Shown piece by piece: positions 26,319 through 35,413 of a DNA stretch of 60,021 nt (position 1 is its first letter; every line of letters begins with the position of its first letter). The stretch spans positions 1-60,021 of the forward strand of contig JALOON010000041.1 in assembly GCA_025454405.1 (NCBI GenBank), given 5' to 3'. Origin of the DNA: Oscillatoriaceae cyanobacterium Prado104. GTDB taxonomy: Bacteria; Cyanobacteriota; Cyanobacteriia; Cyanobacteriales; Microcoleaceae. The position numbers and the translations under genes are program-made. Under the pieces are notes generated by a model that searched no databases, had not been told where the DNA came from, and saw only the letters and a list, made by a program, of their open reading frames with translations.

Positions 26319-26348
26319 TTGCCAAATTCGGGATGTGTTTGCTACGAT
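26319..26348 (+). promoter_or_regulatory. Sigma-70-type promoter for tRNA-Phe
   Basis: TTGCCA at 26319-26324 and TACGAT at 26343-26348, separated by 18 bp, end 21 bp before the tRNA. Both boxes are close to consensus. Confidence 0.5.
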
Positions 26349-26369
26349 AGTCAAGCGCAAAAAAAACAA

Positions 26370-26442
<73 letters not shown>

Positions 26443-26446
26443 TCGC

Positions 26447-26471
26447 AAAACCCTCACACGCTGAGGGTTTT
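26447..26471 (+). terminator. Terminator after tRNA-Phe
   Basis: AAAACCCTCA pairs with TGAGGGTTTT around a 5-base loop, four bases after the tRNA, with a further T-rich stretch (GCGTTTTTG) downstream. Confidence 0.75.
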
Positions 26472-26661
26472 GGCGTTTTTGGGGGAATGGTGTAAAAGGG
26501 TGTAAAAAGCTTTTTGACCTGTATAATAAAAAGCTCAGCAACTTAACGGCAAATAACTGCATCAGACATACGTTAGTTACAATCCTCAAAAAAAGGTTTA
26601 CGATCGCCATGCAGTCAATTATCGAACTCGACTTATTTTTTATGCAGCAGGGCAAGGTATA

Positions 26662-27058
26662 TCAAACTTTGACTAATTTATTAGACAATCCATACAGTGG
26701 CGGTTCTTGTTTAACTAACTTAATAAAAATGAAATCTTCACCACTTGTCAAAATTCCAAAAGTAGTTTTGTCGCGATCGGGATTGCCTAGCATATATGCC
26801 AAAGCTTGAGTAATTCCCAAACCGAGTGAGAAAGTTGTTCGCTTTACCTCCAGTACCCAAACCCAAAGAAGCTTCATCCAGTTGGTAAAAGTATCGCTGC
26901 ACGATCCGATCGAGAAATACCTTTTCCGAGTCGGTAATTTCAGGTAATTCCTCGCACCATTCTGGGAAAAACTGGCTGTCTTGCGTGCGTTGTAGGTTAA
27001 ACTTTTCCCGCAAGTATTTGAGGGTTGTATTTTCGGAAATCGCGATTGTCTGAACCAT
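26662..27058 (-). pseudogene. Remnant of a cyanobacterial PD-(D/E)XK nuclease-like gene
   Basis: The 5' part starts at the ATG at 27058 (MVQTIAISENTTLKYLREKF) and reads to QRYFYQLDEAS. In a different frame the 3' part reads LWVWVLEVKRTTFSLGLGI, QALAYMLGNP and FGILTSGEDFIFIKL. In intact family members about 100 residues separate these parts, so there is a deletion plus a frameshift near 26860-26880. The LEVKR segment is the E-x-K of the nuclease core. The 3' end stops at 26662 and further degraded codons continue to about 26600. Such genes are abundant single-gene predicted restriction-like nucleases in cyanobacteria. This copy cannot make a full domain. Confidence 0.7.
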
Positions 27059-27208
27059 ATCTGTTGTATTGTTGTTGGTGGCAATATGCAACAATTGTAA
27101 GCGATCGCGCCTTGTTACGACCGCTAGCAATGTACCTCCTGCTGGTGGCGCGATCTTACCAAGGTAGATTAGATGGATTGGCGAAGAACAAATCTGTTCT
27201 CTCAATCC

Positions 27209-28696
27209 TTATTTCTCAGTCAGATATGCCGCTAATTCTGGTATTTCACCTGCGCGCAGCCACTCGCTTTCTCCCAGCCGCACTTTGGTTCGATCGGTAA
27301 TTTTCTGTATGTCTCGCAATTGATTTTTCGTATAAGGTCCCTCAGCTTGCCCGCTGCGAAATACGTACCATTGAGGCTGTTCCGATTTGGGTTTTTGAGT
27401 TGGTGCGGACAGTTTTTGATTGGTTCGTGCTGGCTGTTGAGTTGCAGTCGATCGCTTTTGATTTGCTGGTGGTGTTTTTTGAGTTGCGGGCTGCGATTTT
27501 CTCACCGATCTCATCCTAGTATTGCCCAAGTCTGCCGACATCTGATTGAGTTCGATTTCAACTGCATCTGGTGCGGGTAAATCGACATTAGACGATCGCT
27601 TGTTAGCTGATGTTGTGTTAGCTGATGTTGTGTTAGCTGATGTTTTGGAGGAAGTTCGATCGCTCGCAATTGCTACTTCCCGACGCCATCCCGAGAAATG
27701 CCACAGCGCCACCCAACTTAACGCTGTTACCGTTCCTAACATTTCTTCTTGTGTTTCTGACCATTCTGACGGTTCTCCAAACAACCAATAACCGATCGCG
27801 CCGCATCCGATCGCCATCAATTTGAAGTAAATTAGATAGGTAGCGTCATTTGCAGCTAAATGCCAACTGGTTGAGTGGTGAATAAAAGATTGACTCATTG
27901 CTGTTTTGTTGTGTTTCCAAGCTTTTCTAGCTTGAATTCTGCCGTAACCGGGCGCGCCAACCGGCCACCAAGTCCCGACCCAATTAACCAAATGTGCCGA
28001 CCAATATTGCAAAACTGCATATCCTACAATTCCGCTCAGCAACACGCAAACAACTAACAGAAATGTTGTCAGCGGGAGTAGTTGTTTTGGCACGCTTTCT
28101 GCCGTTGCGATAGTGAAGATAAAAAACGGCGTACCGGTTGCTGCTGGAACTAAGGTAATTTGCAATACTTTGAACAGGGCTGTATAGAAAAGCCAGAAAA
28201 ATTTTAGAATAAATTTCAGCAGTCTTGCAAAGCGGAAATGATATAAATAAGCACTTGCGATCGCAGTTCCTAAAATTAAAGCAACGATTCCGGCAGCAGA
28301 ATCCCTAAAGGGCAGAATTAAAATTGCCATTGCGGGAATTCCCAGGACGATCGCGGCAGGCAGCGTAGCAAATGCGATAATACCTTCCTTCCAATGCAGC
28401 CAAGCCGATACAGTATTTGGTGGCTGGTTTTGACGGCGATTTTCCACCCATTCGGTAGCTTTAGTTAGCAGCCAATGGTAGAAAGTAAATAACTGTATCA
28501 GGCAAAACCATGCAAAAGAAATCGCGCTTTCAAAGTCGGAGTTGCTGATACTGTTCCAGTAAGTTCTGGTGAATCCGTAATAATAGTAATAAGTTTTCGG
28601 TAATAGTACGGAAACAATCAGCCAAAAGCTGCTGCTTAAGGCAAGCCCTCTCGCCCACGATACGGGATGGGGGAGGAACTTCGGCCAGTTATTCAT
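27209..28696 (-). CDS. Multi-span membrane protein with C-terminal GYF_2-like domain
   Basis: 495 residues. About eight hydrophobic segments occupy residues 15-330. The C-terminal region from about 340 is a low-complexity linker (three TSANT units, then QKTPPANQK-like repeats). It ends in a small domain, QWYVFRSGQAEGPYTKNQL to WLRAGEIPELA, which matches the GYF_2/DUF4339 pattern with its W-x-Y and GPY motif. GYF_2 domains are thought to bind proline-rich peptides or mediate membrane protein interactions. I do not recognise the membrane part. The DNA of the linker is a 15-bp tandem repeat near 27605-27650. Function is unknown. Confidence 0.75.
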   Translation of the reverse strand: MNNWPKFLPHPVSWARGLALSSSFWLIVSVLLPKTYYYYYGFTRTYWNSISNSDFESAISFAWFCLIQLFTFYHWLLTKATEWVENRRQNQPPNTVSAWLHWKEGIIAFATLPAAIVLGIPAMAILILPFRDSAAGIVALILGTAIASAYLYHFRFARLLKFILKFFWLFYTALFKVLQITLVPAATGTPFFIFTIATAESVPKQLLPLTTFLLVVCVLLSGIVGYAVLQYWSAHLVNWVGTWWPVGAPGYGRIQARKAWKHNKTAMSQSFIHHSTSWHLAANDATYLIYFKLMAIGCGAIGYWLFGEPSEWSETQEEMLGTVTALSWVALWHFSGWRREVAIASDRTSSKTSANTTSANTTSANKRSSNVDLPAPDAVEIELNQMSADLGNTRMRSVRKSQPATQKTPPANQKRSTATQQPARTNQKLSAPTQKPKSEQPQWYVFRSGQAEGPYTKNQLRDIQKITDRTKVRLGESEWLRAGEIPELAAYLTEK

Positions 28697-28785
28697 GAGG
28701 CGGGAATTTTGTATTTGGATATTAGTATTTTCCCACGGGGTGCCGCATTCGATCGACCTAAGTATTTGAAACTGTCAAGAAACGC

Positions 28786-29085
28786 TCAATTTTCATCAAG
28801 AAACATTGCCTCAAAATCTTGGTAACCACTCACCACCCGCAAAATTTCAATGCCGTTATCAACTACTCGATAAAAGATAATGTAGCCATCCAATGGCACT
28901 CCTCGGAGTCCGGGCTTAATTCGATCGTAACTGCGCCCCATGCTCGGAAATCGCACTAAGTTCTCACACTTTTTGATAAATTCCCGAAGCAAACGTTCTC
29001 CCGCCTCGATATTGCGCCCGACAAAATAGTCGCTCATTGCGTCCAAGTCTCGGCTGGCTTTTGGAGATACAAAGCACTGGCTCAT
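28786..29085 (-). CDS. RelE/ParE family toxin
   Basis: 99 residues from the ATG at 29085 (MSQCFVSPKASRDLDAM). SPKASRDLDAMSDYFVGRN begins the ParE fold. The middle has ENLVRFPSMGRSYDRIKPGLRGVPLDGYIIFYRV, with the RxxxxPLDGYIIFYR pattern of ParE/RelE toxins, and the end ILRVVSGYQDFEAMF follows. The 5' end overlaps the upstream antitoxin stop by 4 bp (ATGA). ParE toxins usually poison gyrase and RelE toxins cleave mRNA on ribosomes; which applies cannot be told. The pair is complete and probably functional. Confidence 0.9.
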   Translation of the reverse strand: MSQCFVSPKASRDLDAMSDYFVGRNIEAGERLLREFIKKCENLVRFPSMGRSYDRIKPGLRGVPLDGYIIFYRVVDNGIEILRVVSGYQDFEAMFLDEN

Positions 29086-29348
29086 TCCTGAACCTCTCGT
29101 GCCTTGCGAAACTTTTCCTGCAATTGCTCGCATACAGCCTCTAAGGGGATGCCCTCGCCCCGCGATAGTTCTGCCTCCGCTTCCTCGATCGAAAATCGAA
29201 GCTCTTCCACCCACTCTCTGTATTTCTGCTGGGTTTGCGCTAGAGTTTGGAGAGCTTTCGTAATTACCTCAGACGGCGAACTAAACTGCCCCTGCGCCAA
29301 TTGCGCCTCGATCAATTCCATCTGCTCTGGACTTAAAGTAATATTCAT
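29082..29348 (-). CDS. ParD/CopG-like antitoxin
   Basis: 88 residues from the ATG at 29348; a GTG one codon earlier is possible. MNITLSPEQMELIEAQLAQGQFSSPSEVI is the ribbon-helix-helix-type N-terminus of ParD antitoxins. A charged C-terminal helical tail (IEEAEAELSRGEGIPLEAV) presumably wraps the toxin. It overlaps the toxin start by four bases, giving the antitoxin-first order usual for ParDE. Autoregulation by the RHH domain is expected from the family. Confidence 0.9.
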   Translation of the reverse strand: MNITLSPEQMELIEAQLAQGQFSSPSEVITKALQTLAQTQQKYREWVEELRFSIEEAEAELSRGEGIPLEAVCEQLQEKFRKAREVQE

Positions 29349-29437
29349 CACGCCACCTTCTTCAAACAGATTCCTATTTTAATGATAGCACGATCTAAGT
29401 CTGAAAGCGGAGTTTTTAGTCTCCCAATCCTGTTTCT

Positions 29438-29683
29438 TTATTTTTTGTTTTTAACTACTCTTTTTGAAGCCTGTGAACGAGGTAATTGGTAAATTATAGA
29501 AAACATAAAGGATCGTTCGTACTCCTTGCCAATGTTGTAAGGCGGACTGGTAACAGTTAAATCTACAAATCGATCGGGCAGCCACCTCATTGCTGCCAAA
29601 CAATCCATGTTGTAAATTAGGCAATTAGGAGCTTGGAAGTACGGTTTGCCTAAAATTTCCGCGATAAGATCGGTGGAGTTCAT
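29438..29683 (-). pseudogene. Truncated DNA methyltransferase (N-terminal stub)
   Basis: The frame starts at the ATG at 29683 ([16 protein letters not shown]). It contains [20 protein letters not shown] and then [13 protein letters not shown], the TSPPYN catalytic motif IV of beta-class amino (N4-cytosine or N6-adenine) DNA methyltransferases. About ten codons later the sequence leaves the family and stops at 29438. Intact enzymes have about 250-400 residues including a SAM-binding motif, which is missing here. It is therefore a decayed methyltransferase, perhaps of a lost restriction-modification system. It sits next to the ParDE pair. Confidence 0.8.
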
Positions 29684-30069
29684 TAAATATTCAGTCAATT
29701 TATTATTGACAAATACCAATAATTATAGTATGCAAGTAAGCAGGTGGTGTTAAACTAATCTAGCTCGGGCAGCGCCCGCACCCAAAACAAAAGGCTACAA
29801 TCAAAAATACATTCCATTTTCATAACAATTTTCATAACAATATTGTTATGAGAACAGTTTATCAGAAAACTGGACCGAAAAACCGTCACCAGCACGACGG
29901 ATTTACCAAATATCTTGGGTACAGCAGCAGACCGACAGCGAACTTGGGAAAGTGGAAAGTTGTATAGCGTCAATTGTCAAGCGTCCACTGTCAACTGTCT
30001 GAAAAACTTCGCCCTCAACTGTCAACTGTCAACTGTCAACTGTCAACTGTTTATAGCTTGAATTTCTCA
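29684..30069. other. Region upstream of ribBA: palindrome and GTCAACT repeats
   Basis: The region holds a perfect 18-bp palindrome (CATAACAATATTGTTATG at 29833-29850) and, just before ribBA, at 29972-30050, about eight copies of the CAACTGT heptamer in two blocks. No FMN riboswitch consensus is visible. No small gene is supported. Confidence 0.6.
29833..29850. promoter_or_regulatory. 18-bp perfect palindrome, possible operator
   Basis: CATAACAATATTGTTATG is a perfect inverted repeat, and its left half also recurs at 29821 and nearby (TTTTCATAACAATT). It lies 220 bp before ribBA and 150 bp after the methyltransferase stub start. Regulator unknown. Confidence 0.3.
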
Positions 30070-31869
30070 GTGTCACAAAACCACAGCTCAACCTCAACTC
30101 AATCTTTTCAATTTGACTCGATCGACAGCGCCCTGGCAGACATCAAAGCAGGTCGCATGGTAGTAGTAGTCGATGACGAAAACCGCGAAAACGAAGGCGA
30201 CATAATTTGTGCCTCCCAATTCGCCACCCCCGACATCATTAATTTCATGGCAGTGCATGCTAGGGGTTTGATTTGTCTGGCGCTAACCGGCAATCGGCTC
30301 GATCGACTCGAATTGCCACTGATGGTGAAGAAAAATACTGACAGCAACCAAACCGCTTTTACCGTCAGCATCGATGCAGTCTGTGGCGTCAGTACCGGCA
30401 TCTCCGCCGAAGACAGAGCCCGCACAATCCAAGTCGCCATTCACCCCGACACCAAACCCCAAGACTTGCGCCGCCCCGGTCACATTTTCCCCCTGCGGGC
30501 GGTTGACGGGGGCGTACTCAAACGCGCCGGCCACACCGAGGCTTCAGTTGACCTTGCCAGACTCGCCGGCCTCTATCCCAGCGGCGTCATCTGCGAAATC
30601 CAAAATCCCGACGGTTCGATGGCCAGGTTGCCGGAATTGATCGAGTACGCCACAACCCACAACCTGAAAATCATCAGCATTGCCGATCTGATTAGCTACC
30701 GATTGAAGCACGATCGATTCGTCTGTCGCGAAACCGCAGCCAAATTGCCCACCGAATTCGGCGAATTTACGATCTACGGCTACCGCGACACCCAAGACAA
30801 CTCAGAACATGTCGCCATTGTCAAAGGCAATCCCGAAGAATTTAAAGACAAACCCGTGATGGTGCGGGTACATTCCGAATGCTTGACCGGCGATGCTTTG
30901 GGTTCCTTGCGCTGCGACTGCCGGAGGCAACTGATTGCAGCGCTGAAAACGATCGAAAATGCCGGTGCCGGAATCGTAGTTTACCTGCGCCAAGAAGGTC
31001 GGGGCATCGGATTGATTAACAAATTAAAAGCTTACTCACTGCAAGATTTGGGATACGATACCGTAGAAGCAAACGAACGTTTGGGTTTTCCCGCCGACTT
31101 GCGCAACTACGGCGTTGGCGCGCAAATGCTTAACGATTTGGGAGTGCAAAAAATTCGGTTGATTACCAACAATCCCCGCAAAATTGCCGGCTTGAAAGGC
31201 TACGGAATTGAAGTAGTCGATCGCGTCCCTTTACTAATTGAAGCTACGGATTACAACTCAGTTTATTTGGCAACCAAAGCTAAAAAACTCGGTCATATGT
31301 TGTTGCAAACTTATCTAGTAACAGTAGCAATTCAGTGGGACGAGACGCAGGAAGAAGGAAGAAGGAAGAAGGAAGAAAGAAGAAGGAATGAGGAAGAAGG
31401 AAGAAGGAAGAAGGAAGGAGCAGACGAGAAGGAAGGAAGACAAGAAAGTTTAGTTCCGGCACAGCAATCTCCCATAGCCGATCGATACGAACACTTGGAA
31501 AAACTGCGGCGTTTGGCAGCCAGCCGCGATTTGCTGCTGCAAGAAGAAGCGCGGCCGGTGGGCATAGCATTGTTCGGAGAAAACTCCTTAATCGCTCACA
31601 TCGGCTTCGACCAAGCCGGACTCGCAGCTTCCGATTGGTACGCGCAACCAAACCATCCTTATCTCAAGGCAATCGCCGAAATTTTCACCGAAATCGGCAA
31701 CTGGCCGGATTTGCAAAAATTAGAATTTCTGGTTTCCAATGGCACAGATCCGCTCAAAACCCTGCAAATACAACTCGATCGCCAGCAATTCCCTTTGACC
31801 GAACTGACCGCAATTTGCGATCGGCTCGAACCTCAAAAAATTCACAGTTTTGCTACTATTCCCGATTAA
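30070..31869 (+). CDS. ribBA: RibBA bifunctional riboflavin synthesis enzyme, with in-frame repeat linker
   Basis: 599 residues from the GTG at 30070 ([15 protein letters not shown]); the frame opens earlier at 29974, but those codons are GTCAACT repeat. The N-terminal domain (about 15-215) makes 3,4-dihydroxybutanone 4-phosphate, with [10 protein letters not shown] at about 36-45. The C-terminal domain (about 225-415) is GTP cyclohydrolase II, with its zinc cysteines in [15 protein letters not shown] and the GRGIGL loop. An acidic/basic linker (about 426-460, [12 protein letters not shown]) encoded by the AGAAGGA microsatellite joins the core to a further domain of about 135 residues. That extra domain is usual for cyanobacterial RibBA. 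It catalyses the first committed steps of riboflavin synthesis on both branches in the cytosol. Confidence 0.93.
   Translation: MSQNHSSTSTQSFQFDSIDSALADIKAGRMVVVVDDENRENEGDIICASQFATPDIINFMAVHARGLICLALTGNRLDRLELPLMVKKNTDSNQTAFTVSIDAVCGVSTGISAEDRARTIQVAIHPDTKPQDLRRPGHIFPLRAVDGGVLKRAGHTEASVDLARLAGLYPSGVICEIQNPDGSMARLPELIEYATTHNLKIISIADLISYRLKHDRFVCRETAAKLPTEFGEFTIYGYRDTQDNSEHVAIVKGNPEEFKDKPVMVRVHSECLTGDALGSLRCDCRRQLIAALKTIENAGAGIVVYLRQEGRGIGLINKLKAYSLQDLGYDTVEANERLGFPADLRNYGVGAQMLNDLGVQKIRLITNNPRKIAGLKGYGIEVVDRVPLLIEATDYNSVYLATKAKKLGHMLLQTYLVTVAIQWDETQEEGRRKKEERRRNEEEGRRKKEGADEKEGRQESLVPAQQSPIADRYEHLEKLRRLAASRDLLLQEEARPVGIALFGENSLIAHIGFDQAGLAASDWYAQPNHPYLKAIAEIFTEIGNWPDLQKLEFLVSNGTDPLKTLQIQLDRQQFPLTELTAICDRLEPQKIHSFATIPD
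31349..31442. repeat. AGAAGGA microsatellite inside ribBA
   Basis: About 12 copies of a 7-base purine unit with interruptions, in frame, encoding a charged linker. Compare 6520-6558 (non-coding) and 42068-42186 (in lnt). Confidence 0.9.
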
Positions 31870-31917
31870 GCTCTTGAAATGCCAAGCTATGCACAGGAAT
31901 AGAGAAGGCGAATTGAC

Positions 31918-33357
31918 ATGGACATGAACGTTGGCGACTTTCTGCACCGTCTCGACCTTAGGGGACAAGCCCTGAAAGGCACCAACCTCGGCGGTGCGGA
32001 ACTTCGAGGCGCCAACCTGCGCGGCTGCGACCTCAGAGAAACCAACCTCAGCGACGCTATTCTCAGGTATGCAGACCTGATTGAAGCCGACCTCACCCGC
32101 GCCAATCTCAGCGGGGCGGATTTAGCTGAATCATTTCTCAACTTAGCCAACCTCACCAGAGCCGATTTGACAGGCGCGCTCCTGAGAGAAGCTACTCTAG
32201 TAGGAGCCGAACTCACGAGCGCCAACCTCAAACAAGCAAGTTTGATTAAAGCTAATTTAGTTGGAGCCAACCTTCAGAACGCCAACTTAACCAGAGCGAA
32301 CCTCAGCGGTGCCGATTTGCGCGGTTCTCAGATGACCGGAACCATTTTAGACAAGGCTGTTTACAACAACCGCACAGTCTTTCCCGAAGACCTCGAAATC
32401 GCCAAAACAGGAGCTATTTTGCTAGCTCCCAACGCCTCCCTCCCCGGATTAAATCTGGCAGTGGTAGATTTGACCGGAGCCGATTTAAAAGGGTCAGATT
32501 TGCGGCGGACAAACTTGTACAAAGCTATTTTATTTGGAGCCAAGCTCGATCGGGCAAATTTAGCAGGAGCCAACCTCAGCGGGGCAGATTTGCGGGAAGC
32601 CAGTTTGAGCGGCACGATTTTAGAAAAAGCTGTTTACAGCAACCAGACTTTGTTTTCAGAAGGTATCGACCCTCGCGTCGCCGGAGCTTATTTGATTGCT
32701 CCCAATGTATCGCTGCAAGGTGTAAACTTGACCGGAGCCGATTTGAACGGCTCGGATTTAAGCGGAGCTAATTTGAGCAGTTCTAACTTAAGTTCAGTAA
32801 ATTTAAAAAATGTAGATCTCAGCAGAGCCAGCTTGAAAAAAGCTTACCTCAAGGGCGCTAACTTGGAGGGAACTGATTTGAGGGGAGCTGATTTGAGCGG
32901 CGCAATTTTGCACCAAGTAAATTTGAGTTCTGCCGACCTTAGAAGTGTAGACTTAACAAGGGCCGATCTGAGCGGCGCTAATTTGAGCGATGCCGATTTG
33001 AGGGGAACAGATTTGACGGGAGCTACTTTGTTGTTCGCCAATTTAACGGCCGCTGATTTGCGAGGTGTGGACTTGACAAAAGCCGACCTCAGCGGCGCAA
33101 AATTAAACGAGGCTGACCTCAGAAAAGCTGATTTGATGAGAGTAAATATGGAGGGAGCCGATTTGACAGAGGTCGATTTGAGCGAAGCCCATTTATTTCG
33201 AGTTAACCTTAGAGGTGCTAATCTAAAAGGTGCTAACCTGAAGGGGGCAAACTTGAAGGGGGTGTCTTTGACTGACGCTTATTTGAGCGAAACTGATTTG
33301 ACGGATATCGAGTTAAGTCAGAGTTTCTTTGAAATACCATTAGAATCAGAATGGTAA
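31918..33357 (+). CDS. Pentapeptide repeat protein
   Basis: 479 residues. After a short N-terminus (MDMNVGDFLHRLDL) almost the whole chain is A(D/N)LxX pentapeptides, giving a long right-handed beta-helix. Two short interruptions of similar length contain YNNRTVFPEDLEIAK and its near copy YSNQTLFSEGIDPRV at about residues 145-170 and 240-265, each followed by AxLxAPN, so the gene contains an internal duplication. Pentapeptide proteins are abundant in cyanobacteria, and function is known for few (for example DNA gyrase protection by MfpA/Qnr). No localisation signal is visible. It follows ribBA by 48 bp on the same strand, so co-transcription is possible. Confidence 0.93.
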   Translation: MDMNVGDFLHRLDLRGQALKGTNLGGAELRGANLRGCDLRETNLSDAILRYADLIEADLTRANLSGADLAESFLNLANLTRADLTGALLREATLVGAELTSANLKQASLIKANLVGANLQNANLTRANLSGADLRGSQMTGTILDKAVYNNRTVFPEDLEIAKTGAILLAPNASLPGLNLAVVDLTGADLKGSDLRRTNLYKAILFGAKLDRANLAGANLSGADLREASLSGTILEKAVYSNQTLFSEGIDPRVAGAYLIAPNVSLQGVNLTGADLNGSDLSGANLSSSNLSSVNLKNVDLSRASLKKAYLKGANLEGTDLRGADLSGAILHQVNLSSADLRSVDLTRADLSGANLSDADLRGTDLTGATLLFANLTAADLRGVDLTKADLSGAKLNEADLRKADLMRVNMEGADLTEVDLSEAHLFRVNLRGANLKGANLKGANLKGVSLTDAYLSETDLTDIELSQSFFEIPLESEW

Positions 33358-33360
33358 GTT

Positions 33361-33570
33361 CTGTAGGTTGGGTTGAACGAAGTGAAACCCAACATCAACT
33401 CGAACAGGTCAACTCGAACAGGTCAACTCGAACAGGTCAACTCGAACGGGTCAACTCGAACGGGTCAACTCGAACGAAGAGTTGGGTTTCATTCTTCAAC
33501 CCAACCTACGTATTTTATAAGAAGAAAGAGTTGGGTTTCATTCTTCAACCCAACCTACGTATTTTATAGT
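33361..33570. repeat. GTTGGGTT family C element with 14-bp tandem expansion
   Basis: GGTTGGGTTGAACGAAGTG at 33365 faces two inverted copies (GTTGGGTTTCATTCTTCAACCC) at 33480 and 33530. Inside, an array of six 14-bp units (TCAACTCGAACAGG) spans 33395-33476. Another element of the family lies inside the pterin dehydratase gene at 46792-46863. Confidence 0.9.
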
Positions 33571-33626
33571 GCTGAAAAATCCAAAATCCCTCAAAAAAAT
33601 CACAAATCTAAAATCTAAAATCTCAA

Positions 33627-35369
33627 ATGGATCGTCCTTTAGGCTCTGTTATTCAAGGTTCCCTCAGCAAGGGATTAGAAGTGCGCCTGCACGCTGATGT
33701 CTCCGTAGAAGATATGAGAGTGGGGAAATTTTTAGTAGTGCGGGGGGTTCGATCGCACTTTTTCTGCATGCTTACCGATGTTTCCCTCGGAACTTCCAGC
33801 GCTCGCATTTTATCGAATCCCCCCAATCCCGAGGACGATTTTCTGCTCGCAGTTCTCGCCGGTAGCAGCACCTACGGTACGATCGAACTGTCGCCGATGT
33901 TGATGCTAACCGCAGAACGCGAAAAATCTCAAGCTATTTTCGATCTCAATTCCCAAAACAACAATAACGGCAAAAATGGCAAATCAGCAGCAGCCGAAAA
34001 ATTTGCCTCTTTCGAGCCGCAATCTAGCGCCGATATCGAACTATTGCCCGTCAAAACAATTCCCAGCCATTTTTCCCAAGTATTCGATGCCAAAGAAACT
34101 GATTTTCGTGCAGTTTTTGGCTGGGAAGATGACCCACTGCGCCGCAATTTTGCGATCGGCAAACCTATTGACATGGACGTTGATGTGTGTTTGAACTTAG
34201 ATAGATTTGTCGAACGCAGCAACGGAGTTTTTGGCAAATCGGGAACTGGAAAATCTTTTCTGACGCGCTTGTTGCTGTCGGGAATTATTCGCAAGCAAGC
34301 GGCCGTTAATTTAATTTTTGATATGCACTCCGAGTATGGCTGGGAAGCAGTTTCGGAAGGCAAACAATTCAGCACGGTTAAAGGTTTGCGGCAGTTATTT
34401 CCGGGTCAAATTCAGATTTACAGCCTCGATCCGGAAGCTACCAGGCGGCGGGGAGTGCGCGACGCCCAAGACTTATTTTTGAGTTTCGATCGAATAGAAG
34501 TCGAAGACATTGCCTTAGTGCAGCGCGATTTGAATTTGTCGGAAGCCAGCATCGAAAATGCGATTATTTTGCGCAACGAATTGGGCAGCGGTTGGATCAA
34601 TAAGCTGCTGGATATGAGCAACGAAGATATCCAAATGTTTTGCGAAGAAAAGCGGGGCAATAAATCTTCGATCATGGCGTTGCAGCGCAAATTAGAAAGG
34701 TTGAACGATTTAAAATACATCCGCACCCGCTGTCCGAAAGATTATGTCAGTGAAGTTTTGCAGTGTTTGGATGCAGGAAAACACGTAGTAATTGAATTCG
34801 GTTCGCATTCAGATATGCTGTCCTACATGCTAGCAGCAAATATCATTACTCGCAGAATTCACCAAGCTTACGTGCGGAAAGCAGAGAAGTTTTTGCAAAG
34901 TAAAAATCCGTGCGATCGCCCGCAGCCGTTAGTGATTACAATTGAAGAAGCGCACCGATTTTTAGATCCGGCAATCGTGCGATCGACTATATTTGGGACG
35001 ATCGCCCGCGAAATGCGAAAATACTTTGTAACTTTGCTCATTGTAGATCAGCGACCCTCGGGTATCGATGCTGAAGTGATGTCGCAAGTCGGCACGCGGA
35101 TTACAGCTTTGCTAAACGACGATAAAGACATCGACGCGATTTTTACCGGCGTTTCCGGAGGGCAAAGCTTGCGCTCTGTTTTAGCTAAACTAGATTCAAA
35201 ACAGCAAGCATTAGTATTGGGGCACGCCGTACCGATGCCGGTAGTGGTGCAGACTCGTCCCTACGACGAGAAATTTTACAGGGAAATCGGCGATATTGAC
35301 TGGCAAGAAATGCCCGATGAAGATGTCTTTGCCGAATCAGAAGCAGCTAAAATGGATTTAGGATTTTAG
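33627..35369 (+). CDS. HerA-like hexameric ATPase (DUF87, HAS-barrel)
   Basis: 580 residues. The N-terminal ~100 residues form a beta-barrel-like region (VEDMRVGKFLVVRGVRSHF), consistent with the HAS-barrel of HerA. GKSGTGKS at 203-210 is the Walker A motif, NLIFDMHSEYG the following strand, VITIEEAHRFL the Walker B with catalytic glutamate, and LLIVDQRPSGID a sensor-like strand with QR, as in HerA/FtsK-type motors. The C-terminal part, HAVPMPVVVQTRPYDE, is the lasso-like ending seen in HerA. HerA pumps DNA in repair or anti-phage systems, often with NurA or Sir2-type partners. No NurA or other effector gene is adjacent here, so its pathway is unknown. Confidence 0.88.
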   Translation: MDRPLGSVIQGSLSKGLEVRLHADVSVEDMRVGKFLVVRGVRSHFFCMLTDVSLGTSSARILSNPPNPEDDFLLAVLAGSSTYGTIELSPMLMLTAEREKSQAIFDLNSQNNNNGKNGKSAAAEKFASFEPQSSADIELLPVKTIPSHFSQVFDAKETDFRAVFGWEDDPLRRNFAIGKPIDMDVDVCLNLDRFVERSNGVFGKSGTGKSFLTRLLLSGIIRKQAAVNLIFDMHSEYGWEAVSEGKQFSTVKGLRQLFPGQIQIYSLDPEATRRRGVRDAQDLFLSFDRIEVEDIALVQRDLNLSEASIENAIILRNELGSGWINKLLDMSNEDIQMFCEEKRGNKSSIMALQRKLERLNDLKYIRTRCPKDYVSEVLQCLDAGKHVVIEFGSHSDMLSYMLAANIITRRIHQAYVRKAEKFLQSKNPCDRPQPLVITIEEAHRFLDPAIVRSTIFGTIAREMRKYFVTLLIVDQRPSGIDAEVMSQVGTRITALLNDDKDIDAIFTGVSGGQSLRSVLAKLDSKQQALVLGHAVPMPVVVQTRPYDEKFYREIGDIDWQEMPDEDVFAESEAAKMDLGF

Positions 35370-35413
35370 GTTTAATTGTTGACTAACTCCCCGGCATAAA
35401 TGCGCATCGACTA

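Noticed and set aside
26609..26809. 66-codon open frame on the plus strand after tRNA-Phe
   Set aside because: It is antisense to the nuclease remnant, whose codons are recognisable on the minus strand.
29974..30069. Upstream extension of ribBA to a TTG at 29974
   Set aside because: The added residues are encoded by the GTCAACT repeat and are absent from the family; the GTG at 30070 is preferred.
29684..30069. Possible FMN riboswitch before ribBA
   Set aside because: No segment matches the conserved RFN element core; only repeats and one palindrome are seen.
32361..33041. Open frames antisense to the pentapeptide gene
   Set aside because: They mirror the regular pentapeptide codon pattern on the other strand and have no independent support.
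33395..33476. 14-bp tandem array resembling a short CRISPR
   Set aside because: Units are contiguous without spacers, and no cas genes are in the window; it is a minisatellite.
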